Below are positions 1-9,763 of a DNA stretch of 64,000 bases, piece by piece (positions within the stretch are counted from its first letter, which is position 1; each line of letters begins with the position of its first letter). Under the pieces are notes generated by a model, which was not told the origin of the DNA, made no database searches, and saw nothing but the letters and a program-made list of their open reading frames with translations. The stretch is from Actinoplanes sp. NBC_00393 (GTDB lineage: Bacteria; Actinomycetota; Actinomycetes; Mycobacteriales; Micromonosporaceae), in NCBI RefSeq assembly GCF_036053395.1, contig NZ_CP107942.1, positions 2,012,501 to 2,076,500 on the forward strand, written 5' to 3'. The position numbers and the translations under genes were made by a program.

Positions 1-15
1 CGAAGGACAAGGGAC

Positions 16-3000
16 ATGGGGAGAAGACGGGGCGTGCTCGTCGCGGCCCTGGCGCTGACGCTCGTTGCGGGTTTCGGCGCTGTGGGTTTCGTGACGGCAC
101 GGGACGGTGCCGTGACCAGCACCGAGACGCAGGCGCCGGCGGAGCCGGGCCTGCTGGACCGCCTCGGCGGGGCGGCCAGGGATCTGGTGGGCGCCGGCGA
201 GGGCGGCGCGGCGAAGGCCGAGCCGGTCAGCGCCGGCTTGGCGGTCAGCCAGCGGACACCAACCGGAAAGAAGTGGGGTACGCCGAAACGAGCCGGTGAG
301 GTCACGTCGAAGCGCACCGCCAACGGCCGGGTGTACCGGCTGTCGGACGGCCGGCAGCAGGCGGAGATCTCGTCGGTGCCGGTGAACTACCGCGGCAGCG
401 ACGGCAGGTACCGGCCGATCGACACCACGGTGCGGCCGACGAACCGGGCCGGCTACGTGCAGGGCAACACGGCGAACACGTTCACCAGCCTGTTCGGCGA
501 CCGCAGCGACGACCTGGTGCGCTTCGAGAAGGACGGCCGGGCGGTCGAGCTGGGCCTGCCCGGGGCGGCGAAGAACGTCACCCCGAAGGTGTCCGGCTCC
601 ACGGTCACCTATCCCGGGCTGGCCGGCGGCGCCGACCTGGTCTACGACGTCAGCTCCACCGAGCTGAAGGAGAAGATCGTCCTGAAGCGGGCCCCGTCCG
701 GCCCGGTCTCGTACACGTTCTCCCTGGACACCACGGGCCTGACCGCGGCGCCGCAGTCCGACGGCTCGATCGCGTTCCAGAACGCGGGCGGCGCGACGGT
801 GCTGACGATGCCCGCGCCGTACATGTACGACAGCAAGAATGCCACCAGCACCAAGGTGACGCAGACGGTCATCGGGAACACGATCACGGTCGCCGCGGAC
901 GCGGTCTGGCTCGCTGACAAGGCGCGCGTCTACCCGGTGGTGGTCGACCCGACGATCCGGATGCAGCCGGTGCCGACCGACGCCCAGGACGTGATGATCT
1001 CGTCCGGCGCGGCGACCACCAACTACAACACCTCGTACGAGCTGCGGGTGGGCACCGACGCCTCCGCGGCGTGGCGTTCGCTGGTCAAGTTCGACACGAG
1101 CATGGTTCCGGCCGGCACCACGATCGACGACGCGCAGCTGCAGCTCTACTACGACTCCTCGTACTACGCGTACGGCCAGGACGTCCCGCTGGAGGCCCGC
1201 AAGGTCACCGCGGCCTGGTCGGAGTCGACGGCGACGTGGGCGACCACGAACACGAGCCTCGCGGCCGAGCCGGTCGGCAACATCGTCACGGTCGACGACG
1301 GCGACACCAACACCGCCGCGGTGGGCACCTGGACCGCCTCGACCAACGCGCTGATCGCGAAGGCGGTCGGCGGCGACTACCGGGTCAACAACGACGCGAC
1401 GACCGGGCACACCTACAGCTACGTGCCGACGATCACCGAGGCCGGGAACTACCTGGTCGAGGTGCACTACGTCGGCGAGTTCGACCGGGCCACCAACGCG
1501 CCGTACACAGTGCACTACAACGGCGGGTCGAAGGCGTACACCGTCGACCAGACCACCCCGGTCGCCGCCGGCGGCTGGAAGACCCTGGGCGTGCACCCGT
1601 TCGCGGCCGGCACCAGCGGCAAGGTCGTGCTCGGCGACGTGGCCGGCAAGGCGGTGATCGCCGACGCGGTGCGCTTCACCAAGGCGAGCACGGTCAAAGC
1701 CAACAGCAAGTCGAGCGTGTGGTCGTCGTTCCCGGTGCGCAACGTCGTGCAGGAGTGGGTCAACGGCGCGGCCAACCACGGCCTGGCGGTGAAGGCGGTC
1801 AACGAGGCCGACAAGGGCCGCGGCGGCGCGGTCTTCCAGGCCTCCGAGTACGCCTACAACAACGCCCGCCGCGACGCCAACCTGCCGAAACTGGTGATCA
1901 CCTACGGCAGGCCGGGCGTCACGGTGAACCCGCCGACGACGATCACGGCGACCGGCGCCCTGCTGGACTGGCCGGCGTACCCCGGCGCCGACATCGCCGA
2001 GTACCAGGTGCACCGCAGCATCTACCAGACATACACGCCATCGGCATCGACGCTGGTCGCGCCGGTCGCCAAGGGCGCGACGAGCTTCCAGGACACCACG
2101 GCTTCGCCGACGCCGGCCGCCGAGACCGACATCATGAAACGCAAGTTCTTCTACTACATGGTCGCGGTCAAGACCACGGACGGGAAGATCATCGCGGGTC
2201 CGACGGTGCCGGCGATGCTGCCCAAGGCCGGGCAGATCACCAAGATCTTCCGTACGGGCGTGAGCGACACGACGCTGTCCGACGCGCAGAAGACCACGAA
2301 CGTCAATTCGTACGCGGGCGACCCGTACGTCTCGCCCGGCAACAACTCGTCGGTCTACGGCGACACCCGCGGCCTGGTGAAGTTCCCGATCTCCGGGGTG
2401 CCGGCGACCGCCCAGGTCACCGAGGCGCAGCTGCGGATGTGGAACGTCGGGCTCTACCCGGGCACCGACACCGACGAGAACGTCGACGTGCACAAGCTGA
2501 CCCGGGCGTTCGACCAGACCAAGGCGACCTGGAACACCAGCGACGGCGTCACCGCGTGGACCGGCGGGGCCTACGACGCCACCGCGCTGTCGGCGAACAA
2601 CACTTTCACCAACGACCCGAAGTGGATGACCTGGGACGTCACCGCCGCCGCGAAGTCGTGGGTGACGACCCCGGCCGGCAACCACGGTCTGCTGCTCAAG
2701 CAGCGCGACGAGGCCGCGGCCACCGCCCGGGCGATGCTGCTCTCCGCCGAGTCAGCCGAACCGATGCTGCGCCCGACCCTCGAGGTCACCTACCTGGAGA
2801 AGACGCCCGAGTCGACGTACTACGCGCCGCAACTGCCCGAGGGTGCGCCCCCGGCGACGACCTTCACCACGCCGGTGTCGGTGTCGAACCCGACGACCAC
2901 CGCGTGGAAGGCCGCAGACTGGCAGCTCTCGTACAAATGGGCCCGGGCCAACGGTGAGGCGGTCGCGGGCTCGCAGGCGGTGACCGCCCTGCCGGCCGAC

Positions 3001-6000
3001 GTGCCGTCCGGCGGCACGGTCGACCTGACCGCGACCGTCACCACGCCGCCGTCGACCACCGAGGGCAACAAGAAGACCGACTACACGATCAGCTGGGAGC
3101 TGCGGAACAAGACCACCGGGCAGACCCTGCAACAGGCCGCGTCGATCGCCCCTCTGGCGCAGAACATCGCAGTCGTCGAACCCACCTCGGACCAGCTCGG
3201 CCTGGAGGACTTCTACTCCTACACCGGCAAGAACACCGGGGCCGGCGGCAACCTGATGAACAACCTGTACGCCGGCAACACGGTCTGGCAGTACAACGCG
3301 TTCAGCAACCCGTCGCGGGGCCTGAGCTCGTTCGTCCGGCTCACCTACAACTCGCTGGACACCACCGACACCGTCTCCGGGTTCGGCTGGTCGCTGCAGG
3401 CGTCGTCAATGATGCGCCTGGGCTCGCCGCTGGACTTCCACCCGAACCCGAAGCCGACGAAGGTCACCTTCACCGACGGTGACGGCACCAGCCACTGGTT
3501 CACCCTGGACCAGGCCACCGGCACCTGGGTGTCGCCCAAGGGCGTGCACCTGTACCTGCAGCAGAAGGCCGGGGTCGACTGCAAGCCGAACACCCAGGAG
3601 CCGCAGGCCTGGAGCCTGACCCGGCCGGACCGCACCCGCTTCTTCTACGACTGCGAGGGCTACCTGACCTCGACGGTCGACAAGAACGGCAACACGATGC
3701 TGTTCACCTACGAGGAGCGCAAGAGCAACAACGCGCCGACCAAGTTCCTGCGTTACGTCACCGACCCGGAGTCGCGCCAGACCATCACCATCGACTACTG
3801 GGCCAAGGGCGAGAACTTCGAGTACATCGACGACACCACCTGGACCCGGGCGTCCGGCACCGGCCTGACCAACCCGAAGATCATCGACCACGTCAAGACG
3901 ATCAAGGACGTGTCCGGGCGGACGCTGTACTTCACGTACACCGACAAGGGCCTGCTCGGCGAGCTGATCGACGGCTACGGCTCCACCGACGGAACGCCGA
4001 AGACGTTCAAGTTCGCCTACGACATGACCCAGGGCAACAAGAACGTCAAGCTGGTCAAGGTCACCGACCCGCGCGGCAACAGCACCGGGCTGGTCTACCA
4101 CTACCCGTCGACCGGTGACGATCCGCAGTGGCACTGGCGGACCAAGTCGTACACCGATCGCCTCGGCGGCCTGACCCAGTTCGCCTACACCGACCCGGAC
4201 GGCCCGCAGGGCCGCAACGTGGACACGGCCGTCACCGACGCGGAGAACAACAGGACCACCTACCACCATGACGGGTACGGGCGACCGTACCGGGTGACCA
4301 ACGCGAAGAACGAGGTCACCAGGCTGGCCTGGGACGACCAGCACAACGTCGCGTCGCTGACCGAGGCCAACGGCGCCGTGTCCACGTGGCGCTACGACGC
4401 CAAGACCGGCTACCCGCTGGAGATCAAGGACGCGCTCGCGGTCCGGGACAACTACCCGGGCACGGTGCTGACGTACCAGACGCAGCTCGGCGGCTACGTC
4501 GCCGATCTGGCCACCAAGACCAGCGCGCAGGGCCGCAAGTGGTCGTTCACCTACACCACGGCCGGTGACGTGGCGACGGTGACCGACCCGGGCGGCGCGG
4601 TCACCACCAACACCTACGACACGTTCGGCCGGCTGCTCACGGCCAAGGATCCCAACGGCAACGTCACCGCCTTCAGCGACTACCACGCCACCGGGTATCC
4701 GCGGATCATCACCGACGCGCTGAACGCGAAGTCGACGTTCGTCTACGACGCGCGCGGCAACGTCACCGAGCTGGCCAACGCCAAGCAGGCGAAGACCACC
4801 CAGGGCTACGACACCTTCGGCCGGCCGAAGGACCGGGTGGAACCGGTGGACGCGGCCAACAACCGGTACCTGACCACCAAGGCCGCCGAGTACGACGCCA
4901 ACGACAACATCGTCAAGGCGTACGCGGCCAACGGCGCGTCCGGCACCGCGACCTACGACAAGGCCGACCAGGCGATCGAGTCGGTGGCCGCGCGTGACGA
5001 CGCGAACAGCCCGGAACGCCGGACCACCACCACCTACGACAAGGTCGGCAACGTCGTCTCGGTCACCGCGCCGCAGGGCAACCTGACCAGTACGGCCGGC
5101 GACCACACGACGACCACGAAGTACGACGCCGTCTACCAGCCGATCGAGGCGGTCAACGGCAAGGGCCAGAAGGTCACCTCGGTCTACGACAACGTCGGCA
5201 ACCTGGTGACGCTGATCGACGCCAAGAAGAACGCCACGGCCGACACGGCGGACTACACCGCGAAGATCGAGTACGACGTGGCGCACCGGATCGTGAAGAC
5301 GATCGACGCCGCGGGCAAGGCCACCAGCTCCCGGTACGACCGGGACGGCCTGACCGTGGGCACCACCGACGCCGACGGCAACGAGTCACTGTCCACCTAC
5401 GACGCCCGCGGCCTGCTGACCGAGTCGAAGGTGCCCTACACCAAGGACGCCGCCGGCAACGTCACCTACCGCACCACGAAGTACGAGTACGACGCGGCCG
5501 GCAACCAGACCAAGGTGATCACTCCGCGGGGTGTCGCCACCAGCGACGACGCGGACGACTTCGCCCAGGTCACCGTCTACGACGCGCTGAACCGGGCCAA
5601 GGAGGTCTGGTCGGCCTACGACAAGGACGACAGCCGGTACAACAAGCCGGACAAGACCCTGTACGAGTACGACTCGGTCGGCAACATCACCAAGGTCAGC
5701 GCCCCGCCGTCACAGGGCCAGACGGTACGCAACGACACCGTCTACACCTACTTCGACAACGGCTGGACGAAGACCGCCGCCGACCCGTGGGACATCGTCA
5801 ACAAGTACGACTACAACGACCTGGGCCAGCAGACCAGGAACACGCTGACCTCGGCCGGCGGGTCGGTCACCCGGACGATGACCTGGGACTTCTACGTCTC
5901 CGGTAACGAGAAGGGCCGCTCCGACGACGGTGTCCCGGTCGGCAAGGACGTGGTCCTGGTCGACAGCTCGGACGCCAACAACACCGCCGCGCAGGGCACC

Positions 6001-8982
6001 TGGACCAGCGGCGCCGCCACCGGCCAGTACGGCTACGACGTCTACACCGCCCCGGCGGGCAGCGGCGCGGCCCAGTTCAACTGGCAGCTCAACATCCCGC
6101 GCGACGGCACGTACGAGCTGTTCGTGCAGCACCCGCAGGTCAGCGGCGCGGCGACGGACGCCAAGTTCACGGTGACGCACGCCGACGGCAACACGGTGAA
6201 GACGGTCAACCAGACCACCGGCGCCGGCGCCTGGGTGAGCCTGGGCAGCTACCGGTTCACCGAGGACGGCGCGCAGAAGATCACGCTGACCGACCAGGCG
6301 AACGGCAAGGTGATCGCCGACGCGGTGAAGCTGGTCCGCGACAGCGGCGCCGAGGCCGACGACGAGAAGAAGGAGTTCACCTACAAGTACAACGCGAACG
6401 GGCTGGTCACCGAGGTCAAGGACCAGAGCCCGAACGCGCGGGTCGACACGTACCGGGTCGGCTACGACGAACTCAACCAGATCAGCACGATCGAGGAGGT
6501 CGCCGCCGGCGCGGTGAAGAACACCACCGCGGTCACGTACGACGCCAACGGCAACCCGGTCACCACCACGCACGACCTGACCTGGTCGAAGATCGAGTAC
6601 GACGTGCGCGACATGGTCGCCAAGGTGACCAACGCCGACTCGCCGACGGCCGGCAACCAGCAGGTCTCGACGTTCACCTACACCGCGCGGGGCGAGCTGC
6701 TCAAGCAGACCAAACCGAACGGCAACACCGTCGACCTGGCCTACTACCTGGACGGCTCCACCCGGCACCAGCTGGAGAAGACCTCGGCCGGCGCCGTGGT
6801 GGCCGAGCACACGCTCGAATACGGCCCCAACGGCACGCCGTCCAAGGACGTCCTGAAGTTGATGAACGCCGACAACGCGGCGGAGTACATCGACAACACC
6901 TACACCTTCGACTACGACCCGCAGGACCGGATCGCCAAGCTCACCAAGACCGGCGACACCTCGGCCACCGAGTCGTACGTCTACGACGCGAACGGCAACA
7001 TCGTGTCGCAGACCGTCGGGGGCGCCACCACCGCCAACAGGTACGACCGCAACCGGCTGCACTCCTCGACCACCGACGGGGTGACGTCGACGTTCAACTA
7101 CGACCCGCTGGGCCGGCTCGACACCCTCTCGGTCGGCGGGCAGCGGGCGGAGAAGTACCACTACGACGGGTTCGACCGCACCGCGAAGTCGACGTCCGGC
7201 TTCGGCAGCGAGGCCAAGTCGACCACCTTCGCCTACGACCCGTTCGACCGGACGGTGTCGCAGACCTCGGCCGGCAAGACGACGCTGTTCACCTACCTCG
7301 GCATGGACGACAAGATCCTGCGCGAGGCGGTCGATGGCAAGGCGAAGAAGTCCTACCAGTACGCGCCGTGGGGTCAGCAGCTGACCCAGATCAAGCACAC
7401 CGACGGCGGGAAGGAGTACTCGCAGTACTCCTACCGGCCGCGCGGCGACGTCATCGCGATCACCAAGGACGACGGGAAGACCCGGGCGACGTACGGCTAC
7501 ACCGCGTACGGCAAGGACGACGAGTCGCAGTTCACCGGCGAGGACAAGCCCGGCTCCGGCACGGGTGAGGACGCGGAGCCGTACAACGCGTACCGCTTCA
7601 ACGCCTCCCGTTGGGATGCCGGCTCCGGCACCTACGACATGGGCTTCCGTAACTACGACCCGGGCCTGAACCGGTTCCTGACCCGGGACTACTACGGCGG
7701 CGCGCTGTCCGACATGGGCCTGGCCACCGACCCGTTCACCAACAACCGGTACGCGTTCGCCGGCGGCAACCCGATCAGCTTCGTCGAGCTGGACGGCCAC
7801 CTGTTCGGCATGTCCTGGTCGGACCTCGGCCACGCCGCGCTGGACGTGGTGGGCATGGTCCCGGTGGTCGGCGAGGTCGCCGACGTGGCCAACGGCATCT
7901 GGTACATGGCCGAGGGCAACTACGTCGACGGCGCGCTGTCGCTGGCCTCGGCGATCCCGCTGGCCGGCAACGTGGTCGGCGCGGTCAAGATGGCCAAGAC
8001 CGCGGACAACGTCTACGACGCGTACAAGACCGCGGACAACGTGCACGACGCGTCCAAGGCGATGCCGTCCACACCGGACGTGCCGTCGGCGCCCAAGGTG
8101 GACACCCCGAAGGCGCCGGACACCACCACGGTCAAACCACCGTGCAAGACGAACAGTTTCGTACCCGGCACACCGGTCCTGATGGCCGACGGCACCAGCA
8201 AGGCGATCGAGGACCTCGAGGTCGGCGACTGGATCAAGGCGACCGACGTGGAGAGCGGGGCGACCCGCGACCGCCAGGTCACCGACACCCGCAGCAACGC
8301 CGGCGACAAGAAGCTGGTCACGCTGACCGTCGACATCGACGGCGCGGATGGCTCCGCAACGGGGAAGATCACGTCGACGGCCGGGCACCACTACTGGCTG
8401 CCGGACGCGGGCCGGTGGGTCACCGCCGACAAGCTCGCACCCGGGGCGTGGCTGCGGACGGCCGCCGGGACGTGGGTCCAGGTCACCGCGGTGGCGGCCG
8501 AACGCCGGCACGAGCGGGTGCACAACCTGACGGTCGACGTCGACCACGACTACTACGTCCTCGCGGGCGGGCAGTCGCTGCTGGTCCACAACGAATGCGG
8601 GCCGACCTCACTGCCGATGCCGGTCAAACCGCCGACCATCACGGTGAAGTACAAGAAGAGCTGGACCGCGGCGCAGCGGGCCGCGGCGGATGCCAAGATC
8701 GCCGCGTTGAACCAGCAGCCCCTCCTGGTGGTGACCAAGGTCAACCGCAAGGGCTCGGCGTCCAAGACCTGGACCCGGTCCGGCCGCAAGACCAAGAAGG
8801 GGATGGACGTCGATCACATTATCGACCTGCAGCTGGGCGGCATGGACGACGTCTCCAACATGAAACTGCTGGACGCCTCGGTCAACCGGAGTCTGGGCTC
8901 GCAGATCGACAAACAACTGAAGAAGCTCGGCCTGACTCCGGGTGATCTGGTGGGAGGCGTACGGATCATCCCGAGACGGTAG
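16..8982 (+). CDS. Secreted Rhs/YD-repeat polymorphic toxin with Hint and HNH-like toxin domains
   Basis: Very large (2988 aa) contact-toxin-type protein. An N-terminal hydrophobic signal/anchor (about residues 5-27) is followed by a DNRLRE-like region (about 315-630) interrupted by a golvesin-C-like beta domain (about 425-558), an FnIII-like stretch, a second DNRLRE-like region (about 742-928), and a long YD-repeat shell (about 1210-2560). A second golvesin-like domain (about 1979-2110) is embedded in the YD repeats. The Rhs core ends with the typical FRNYDPGLNRF motif. A Hint autoprotease domain starts at Cys2710 (NSFVPGTPVLMADG) and ends at LLVHN. The last roughly 125 residues form the toxin, with a DHIIDLQLGG motif (Asp2933-His2934) and the later SVNRSLGSQ, as in HNH-type nuclease toxins of Rhs proteins. 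The family model is release of the C-terminal nuclease by Hint; target and export route are inference. An immunity-type gene follows. An AAGGGA-like RBS precedes the ATG. Confidence 0.93.
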   Translation: MGRRRGVLVAALALTLVAGFGAVGFVTARDGAVTSTETQAPAEPGLLDRLGGAARDLVGAGEGGAAKAEPVSAGLAVSQRTPTGKKWGTPKRAGEVTSKRTANGRVYRLSDGRQQAEISSVPVNYRGSDGRYRPIDTTVRPTNRAGYVQGNTANTFTSLFGDRSDDLVRFEKDGRAVELGLPGAAKNVTPKVSGSTVTYPGLAGGADLVYDVSSTELKEKIVLKRAPSGPVSYTFSLDTTGLTAAPQSDGSIAFQNAGGATVLTMPAPYMYDSKNATSTKVTQTVIGNTITVAADAVWLADKARVYPVVVDPTIRMQPVPTDAQDVMISSGAATTNYNTSYELRVGTDASAAWRSLVKFDTSMVPAGTTIDDAQLQLYYDSSYYAYGQDVPLEARKVTAAWSESTATWATTNTSLAAEPVGNIVTVDDGDTNTAAVGTWTASTNALIAKAVGGDYRVNNDATTGHTYSYVPTITEAGNYLVEVHYVGEFDRATNAPYTVHYNGGSKAYTVDQTTPVAAGGWKTLGVHPFAAGTSGKVVLGDVAGKAVIADAVRFTKASTVKANSKSSVWSSFPVRNVVQEWVNGAANHGLAVKAVNEADKGRGGAVFQASEYAYNNARRDANLPKLVITYGRPGVTVNPPTTITATGALLDWPAYPGADIAEYQVHRSIYQTYTPSASTLVAPVAKGATSFQDTTASPTPAAETDIMKRKFFYYMVAVKTTDGKIIAGPTVPAMLPKAGQITKIFRTGVSDTTLSDAQKTTNVNSYAGDPYVSPGNNSSVYGDTRGLVKFPISGVPATAQVTEAQLRMWNVGLYPGTDTDENVDVHKLTRAFDQTKATWNTSDGVTAWTGGAYDATALSANNTFTNDPKWMTWDVTAAAKSWVTTPAGNHGLLLKQRDEAAATARAMLLSAESAEPMLRPTLEVTYLEKTPESTYYAPQLPEGAPPATTFTTPVSVSNPTTTAWKAADWQLSYKWARANGEAVAGSQAVTALPADVPSGGTVDLTATVTTPPSTTEGNKKTDYTISWELRNKTTGQTLQQAASIAPLAQNIAVVEPTSDQLGLEDFYSYTGKNTGAGGNLMNNLYAGNTVWQYNAFSNPSRGLSSFVRLTYNSLDTTDTVSGFGWSLQASSMMRLGSPLDFHPNPKPTKVTFTDGDGTSHWFTLDQATGTWVSPKGVHLYLQQKAGVDCKPNTQEPQAWSLTRPDRTRFFYDCEGYLTSTVDKNGNTMLFTYEERKSNNAPTKFLRYVTDPESRQTITIDYWAKGENFEYIDDTTWTRASGTGLTNPKIIDHVKTIKDVSGRTLYFTYTDKGLLGELIDGYGSTDGTPKTFKFAYDMTQGNKNVKLVKVTDPRGNSTGLVYHYPSTGDDPQWHWRTKSYTDRLGGLTQFAYTDPDGPQGRNVDTAVTDAENNRTTYHHDGYGRPYRVTNAKNEVTRLAWDDQHNVASLTEANGAVSTWRYDAKTGYPLEIKDALAVRDNYPGTVLTYQTQLGGYVADLATKTSAQGRKWSFTYTTAGDVATVTDPGGAVTTNTYDTFGRLLTAKDPNGNVTAFSDYHATGYPRIITDALNAKSTFVYDARGNVTELANAKQAKTTQGYDTFGRPKDRVEPVDAANNRYLTTKAAEYDANDNIVKAYAANGASGTATYDKADQAIESVAARDDANSPERRTTTTYDKVGNVVSVTAPQGNLTSTAGDHTTTTKYDAVYQPIEAVNGKGQKVTSVYDNVGNLVTLIDAKKNATADTADYTAKIEYDVAHRIVKTIDAAGKATSSRYDRDGLTVGTTDADGNESLSTYDARGLLTESKVPYTKDAAGNVTYRTTKYEYDAAGNQTKVITPRGVATSDDADDFAQVTVYDALNRAKEVWSAYDKDDSRYNKPDKTLYEYDSVGNITKVSAPPSQGQTVRNDTVYTYFDNGWTKTAADPWDIVNKYDYNDLGQQTRNTLTSAGGSVTRTMTWDFYVSGNEKGRSDDGVPVGKDVVLVDSSDANNTAAQGTWTSGAATGQYGYDVYTAPAGSGAAQFNWQLNIPRDGTYELFVQHPQVSGAATDAKFTVTHADGNTVKTVNQTTGAGAWVSLGSYRFTEDGAQKITLTDQANGKVIADAVKLVRDSGAEADDEKKEFTYKYNANGLVTEVKDQSPNARVDTYRVGYDELNQISTIEEVAAGAVKNTTAVTYDANGNPVTTTHDLTWSKIEYDVRDMVAKVTNADSPTAGNQQVSTFTYTARGELLKQTKPNGNTVDLAYYLDGSTRHQLEKTSAGAVVAEHTLEYGPNGTPSKDVLKLMNADNAAEYIDNTYTFDYDPQDRIAKLTKTGDTSATESYVYDANGNIVSQTVGGATTANRYDRNRLHSSTTDGVTSTFNYDPLGRLDTLSVGGQRAEKYHYDGFDRTAKSTSGFGSEAKSTTFAYDPFDRTVSQTSAGKTTLFTYLGMDDKILREAVDGKAKKSYQYAPWGQQLTQIKHTDGGKEYSQYSYRPRGDVIAITKDDGKTRATYGYTAYGKDDESQFTGEDKPGSGTGEDAEPYNAYRFNASRWDAGSGTYDMGFRNYDPGLNRFLTRDYYGGALSDMGLATDPFTNNRYAFAGGNPISFVELDGHLFGMSWSDLGHAALDVVGMVPVVGEVADVANGIWYMAEGNYVDGALSLASAIPLAGNVVGAVKMAKTADNVYDAYKTADNVHDASKAMPSTPDVPSAPKVDTPKAPDTTTVKPPCKTNSFVPGTPVLMADGTSKAIEDLEVGDWIKATDVESGATRDRQVTDTRSNAGDKKLVTLTVDIDGADGSATGKITSTAGHHYWLPDAGRWVTADKLAPGAWLRTAAGTWVQVTAVAAERRHERVHNLTVDVDHDYYVLAGGQSLLVHNECGPTSLPMPVKPPTITVKYKKSWTAAQRAAADAKIAALNQQPLLVVTKVNRKGSASKTWTRSGRKTKKGMDVDHIIDLQLGGMDDVSNMKLLDASVNRSLGSQIDKQLKKLGLTPGDLVGGVRIIPRR

Positions 8983-8984
8983 CC

Positions 8985-9018
8985 TCCGGGCGGAGGCGCT
9001 GCGGCGCCTCCGCCCGGA
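8985..9018 (+). terminator. Perfect 15-bp hairpin between toxin and immunity genes
   Basis: Left arm TCCGGGCGGAGGCGC (8985-8999), loop TGCG, right arm 9004-9018, fully complementary. It begins 3 bp after the Rhs stop codon and ends 25 bp before the chosen immunity start. There is no U-tract, so it may act as an intrinsic or attenuating terminator or as an mRNA 3'-end stabiliser. Confidence 0.7.
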
Positions 9019-9043
9019 CCAACGACTGCTCCTGGAGCTGACG

Positions 9044-9655
9044 GTGTTCAAGAAGTTTCTGCGTGACTACCGGATCACCGACCGGCTGGACGACGCCGGT
9101 GGTGAACCGACCCATCCGCAGCTGGCAGAGCTCTTCCGGGAGCTGGGCGGAACCACCTTCGACGACGGTCTCTACCGGATTCACACCCCGGTCAGTGCGG
9201 CGGCCGCCGACGCCCTCTGTGCCCGGCTGATCGAGGACTTCGTCGGCGAGGTGTTCTGCTTCGGCTTCGACTGGCTGGGCCGCAACCTGGCCCTCGACGT
9301 GAGCGAGGGCGGTGACGGGCTGGTGGTGATCGTGGAGCCCGGCGCCGGCGAACTGCTGGAAGGCGGGGTGACCCTGTCCAAGTTCCACGAGAAGACGGTC
9401 CGCAAGGACCCGACCGCCCTGGCCGCGGGCTTCTTCGCGGAATGGCGGGCCGGGCACCCCGAGTTCGAGCGACTGTCGTTCGAGGAATGCGTGGGCTACA
9501 AGGTGCCGCTGTTCCTCGGCGGCGACGACGAGGTGCACAACCTCGAGGTCGTGCCCTACGACGTCTACTGGGAGATCTGCGTCCAGCTGCGGACCGGCAC
9601 CCGGCAGATGCGGGCGGGCACCTCCATCCGGCAGATCGTGACCGATTCCGAATAG
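9044..9655 (+). CDS. Tdi1/GAD-like immunity protein for the upstream Rhs toxin
   Basis: A 203-residue acidic protein resembling the GAD-like/DUF1851 (T6SS immunity Tdi1) group: an N-terminal FKKFLRDYRI helix and a C-terminal acidic part (GYKVPLFLGG, YDVYWEICVQ). Cytosolic, no signal. Directly after an Rhs toxin, its expected role is to neutralise the HNH-like C-terminal domain; that is inference from gene order and family. The frame is open back to 8942, overlapping the toxin gene. GTG 9044 is preferred because family members begin at this MFxxF helix, a GGAG lies 6 nt upstream, and the intervening DNA is a perfect hairpin rather than plausible coding sequence. Confidence 0.75.
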   Translation: MFKKFLRDYRITDRLDDAGGEPTHPQLAELFRELGGTTFDDGLYRIHTPVSAAAADALCARLIEDFVGEVFCFGFDWLGRNLALDVSEGGDGLVVIVEPGAGELLEGGVTLSKFHEKTVRKDPTALAAGFFAEWRAGHPEFERLSFEECVGYKVPLFLGGDDEVHNLEVVPYDVYWEICVQLRTGTRQMRAGTSIRQIVTDSE

Positions 9656-9704
9656 CGCCGGATGTATCAGAAAAATAGCCCGGCGAATATCTCCGCCTCT
9701 TAGC

Positions 9705-9740
9705 GTCACTTCGCCTGATCCCCGGATCGGGCGAAGTGAC
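9705..9740 (+). terminator. Long hairpin downstream of immunity gene
   Basis: GTCACTTCGCC pairs perfectly with GGCGAAGTGAC, and the inner GATCC/GGATC extends the stem (one T-G wobble) to about 16 bp. It lies 49 bp past the immunity stop and 23 bp before the lipoprotein start. Probably a terminator; because TAGCGT abuts its 5' edge (9701-9706), an operator role for the next gene is also possible. Confidence 0.55.
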
Positions 9741-9763
9741 GTCTTCATGAGGGGATCGAGAAA

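Noticed and set aside
5710..8589. 959-codon reverse-strand open frame (and similar ones at 3406-5286 and 1071-2957)
   Set aside because: Shadows of the Rhs gene: the high third-position GC removes stops in other frames, the translations are Arg/Val/Gly-rich with no domain, and the forward frame has continuous recognisable domains.
8942..9043. Upstream start for the immunity gene (overlapping the toxin gene)
   Set aside because: Those codons lie in the toxin 3' end and a perfect hairpin; family members begin at the MFKKF-like helix at 9044.
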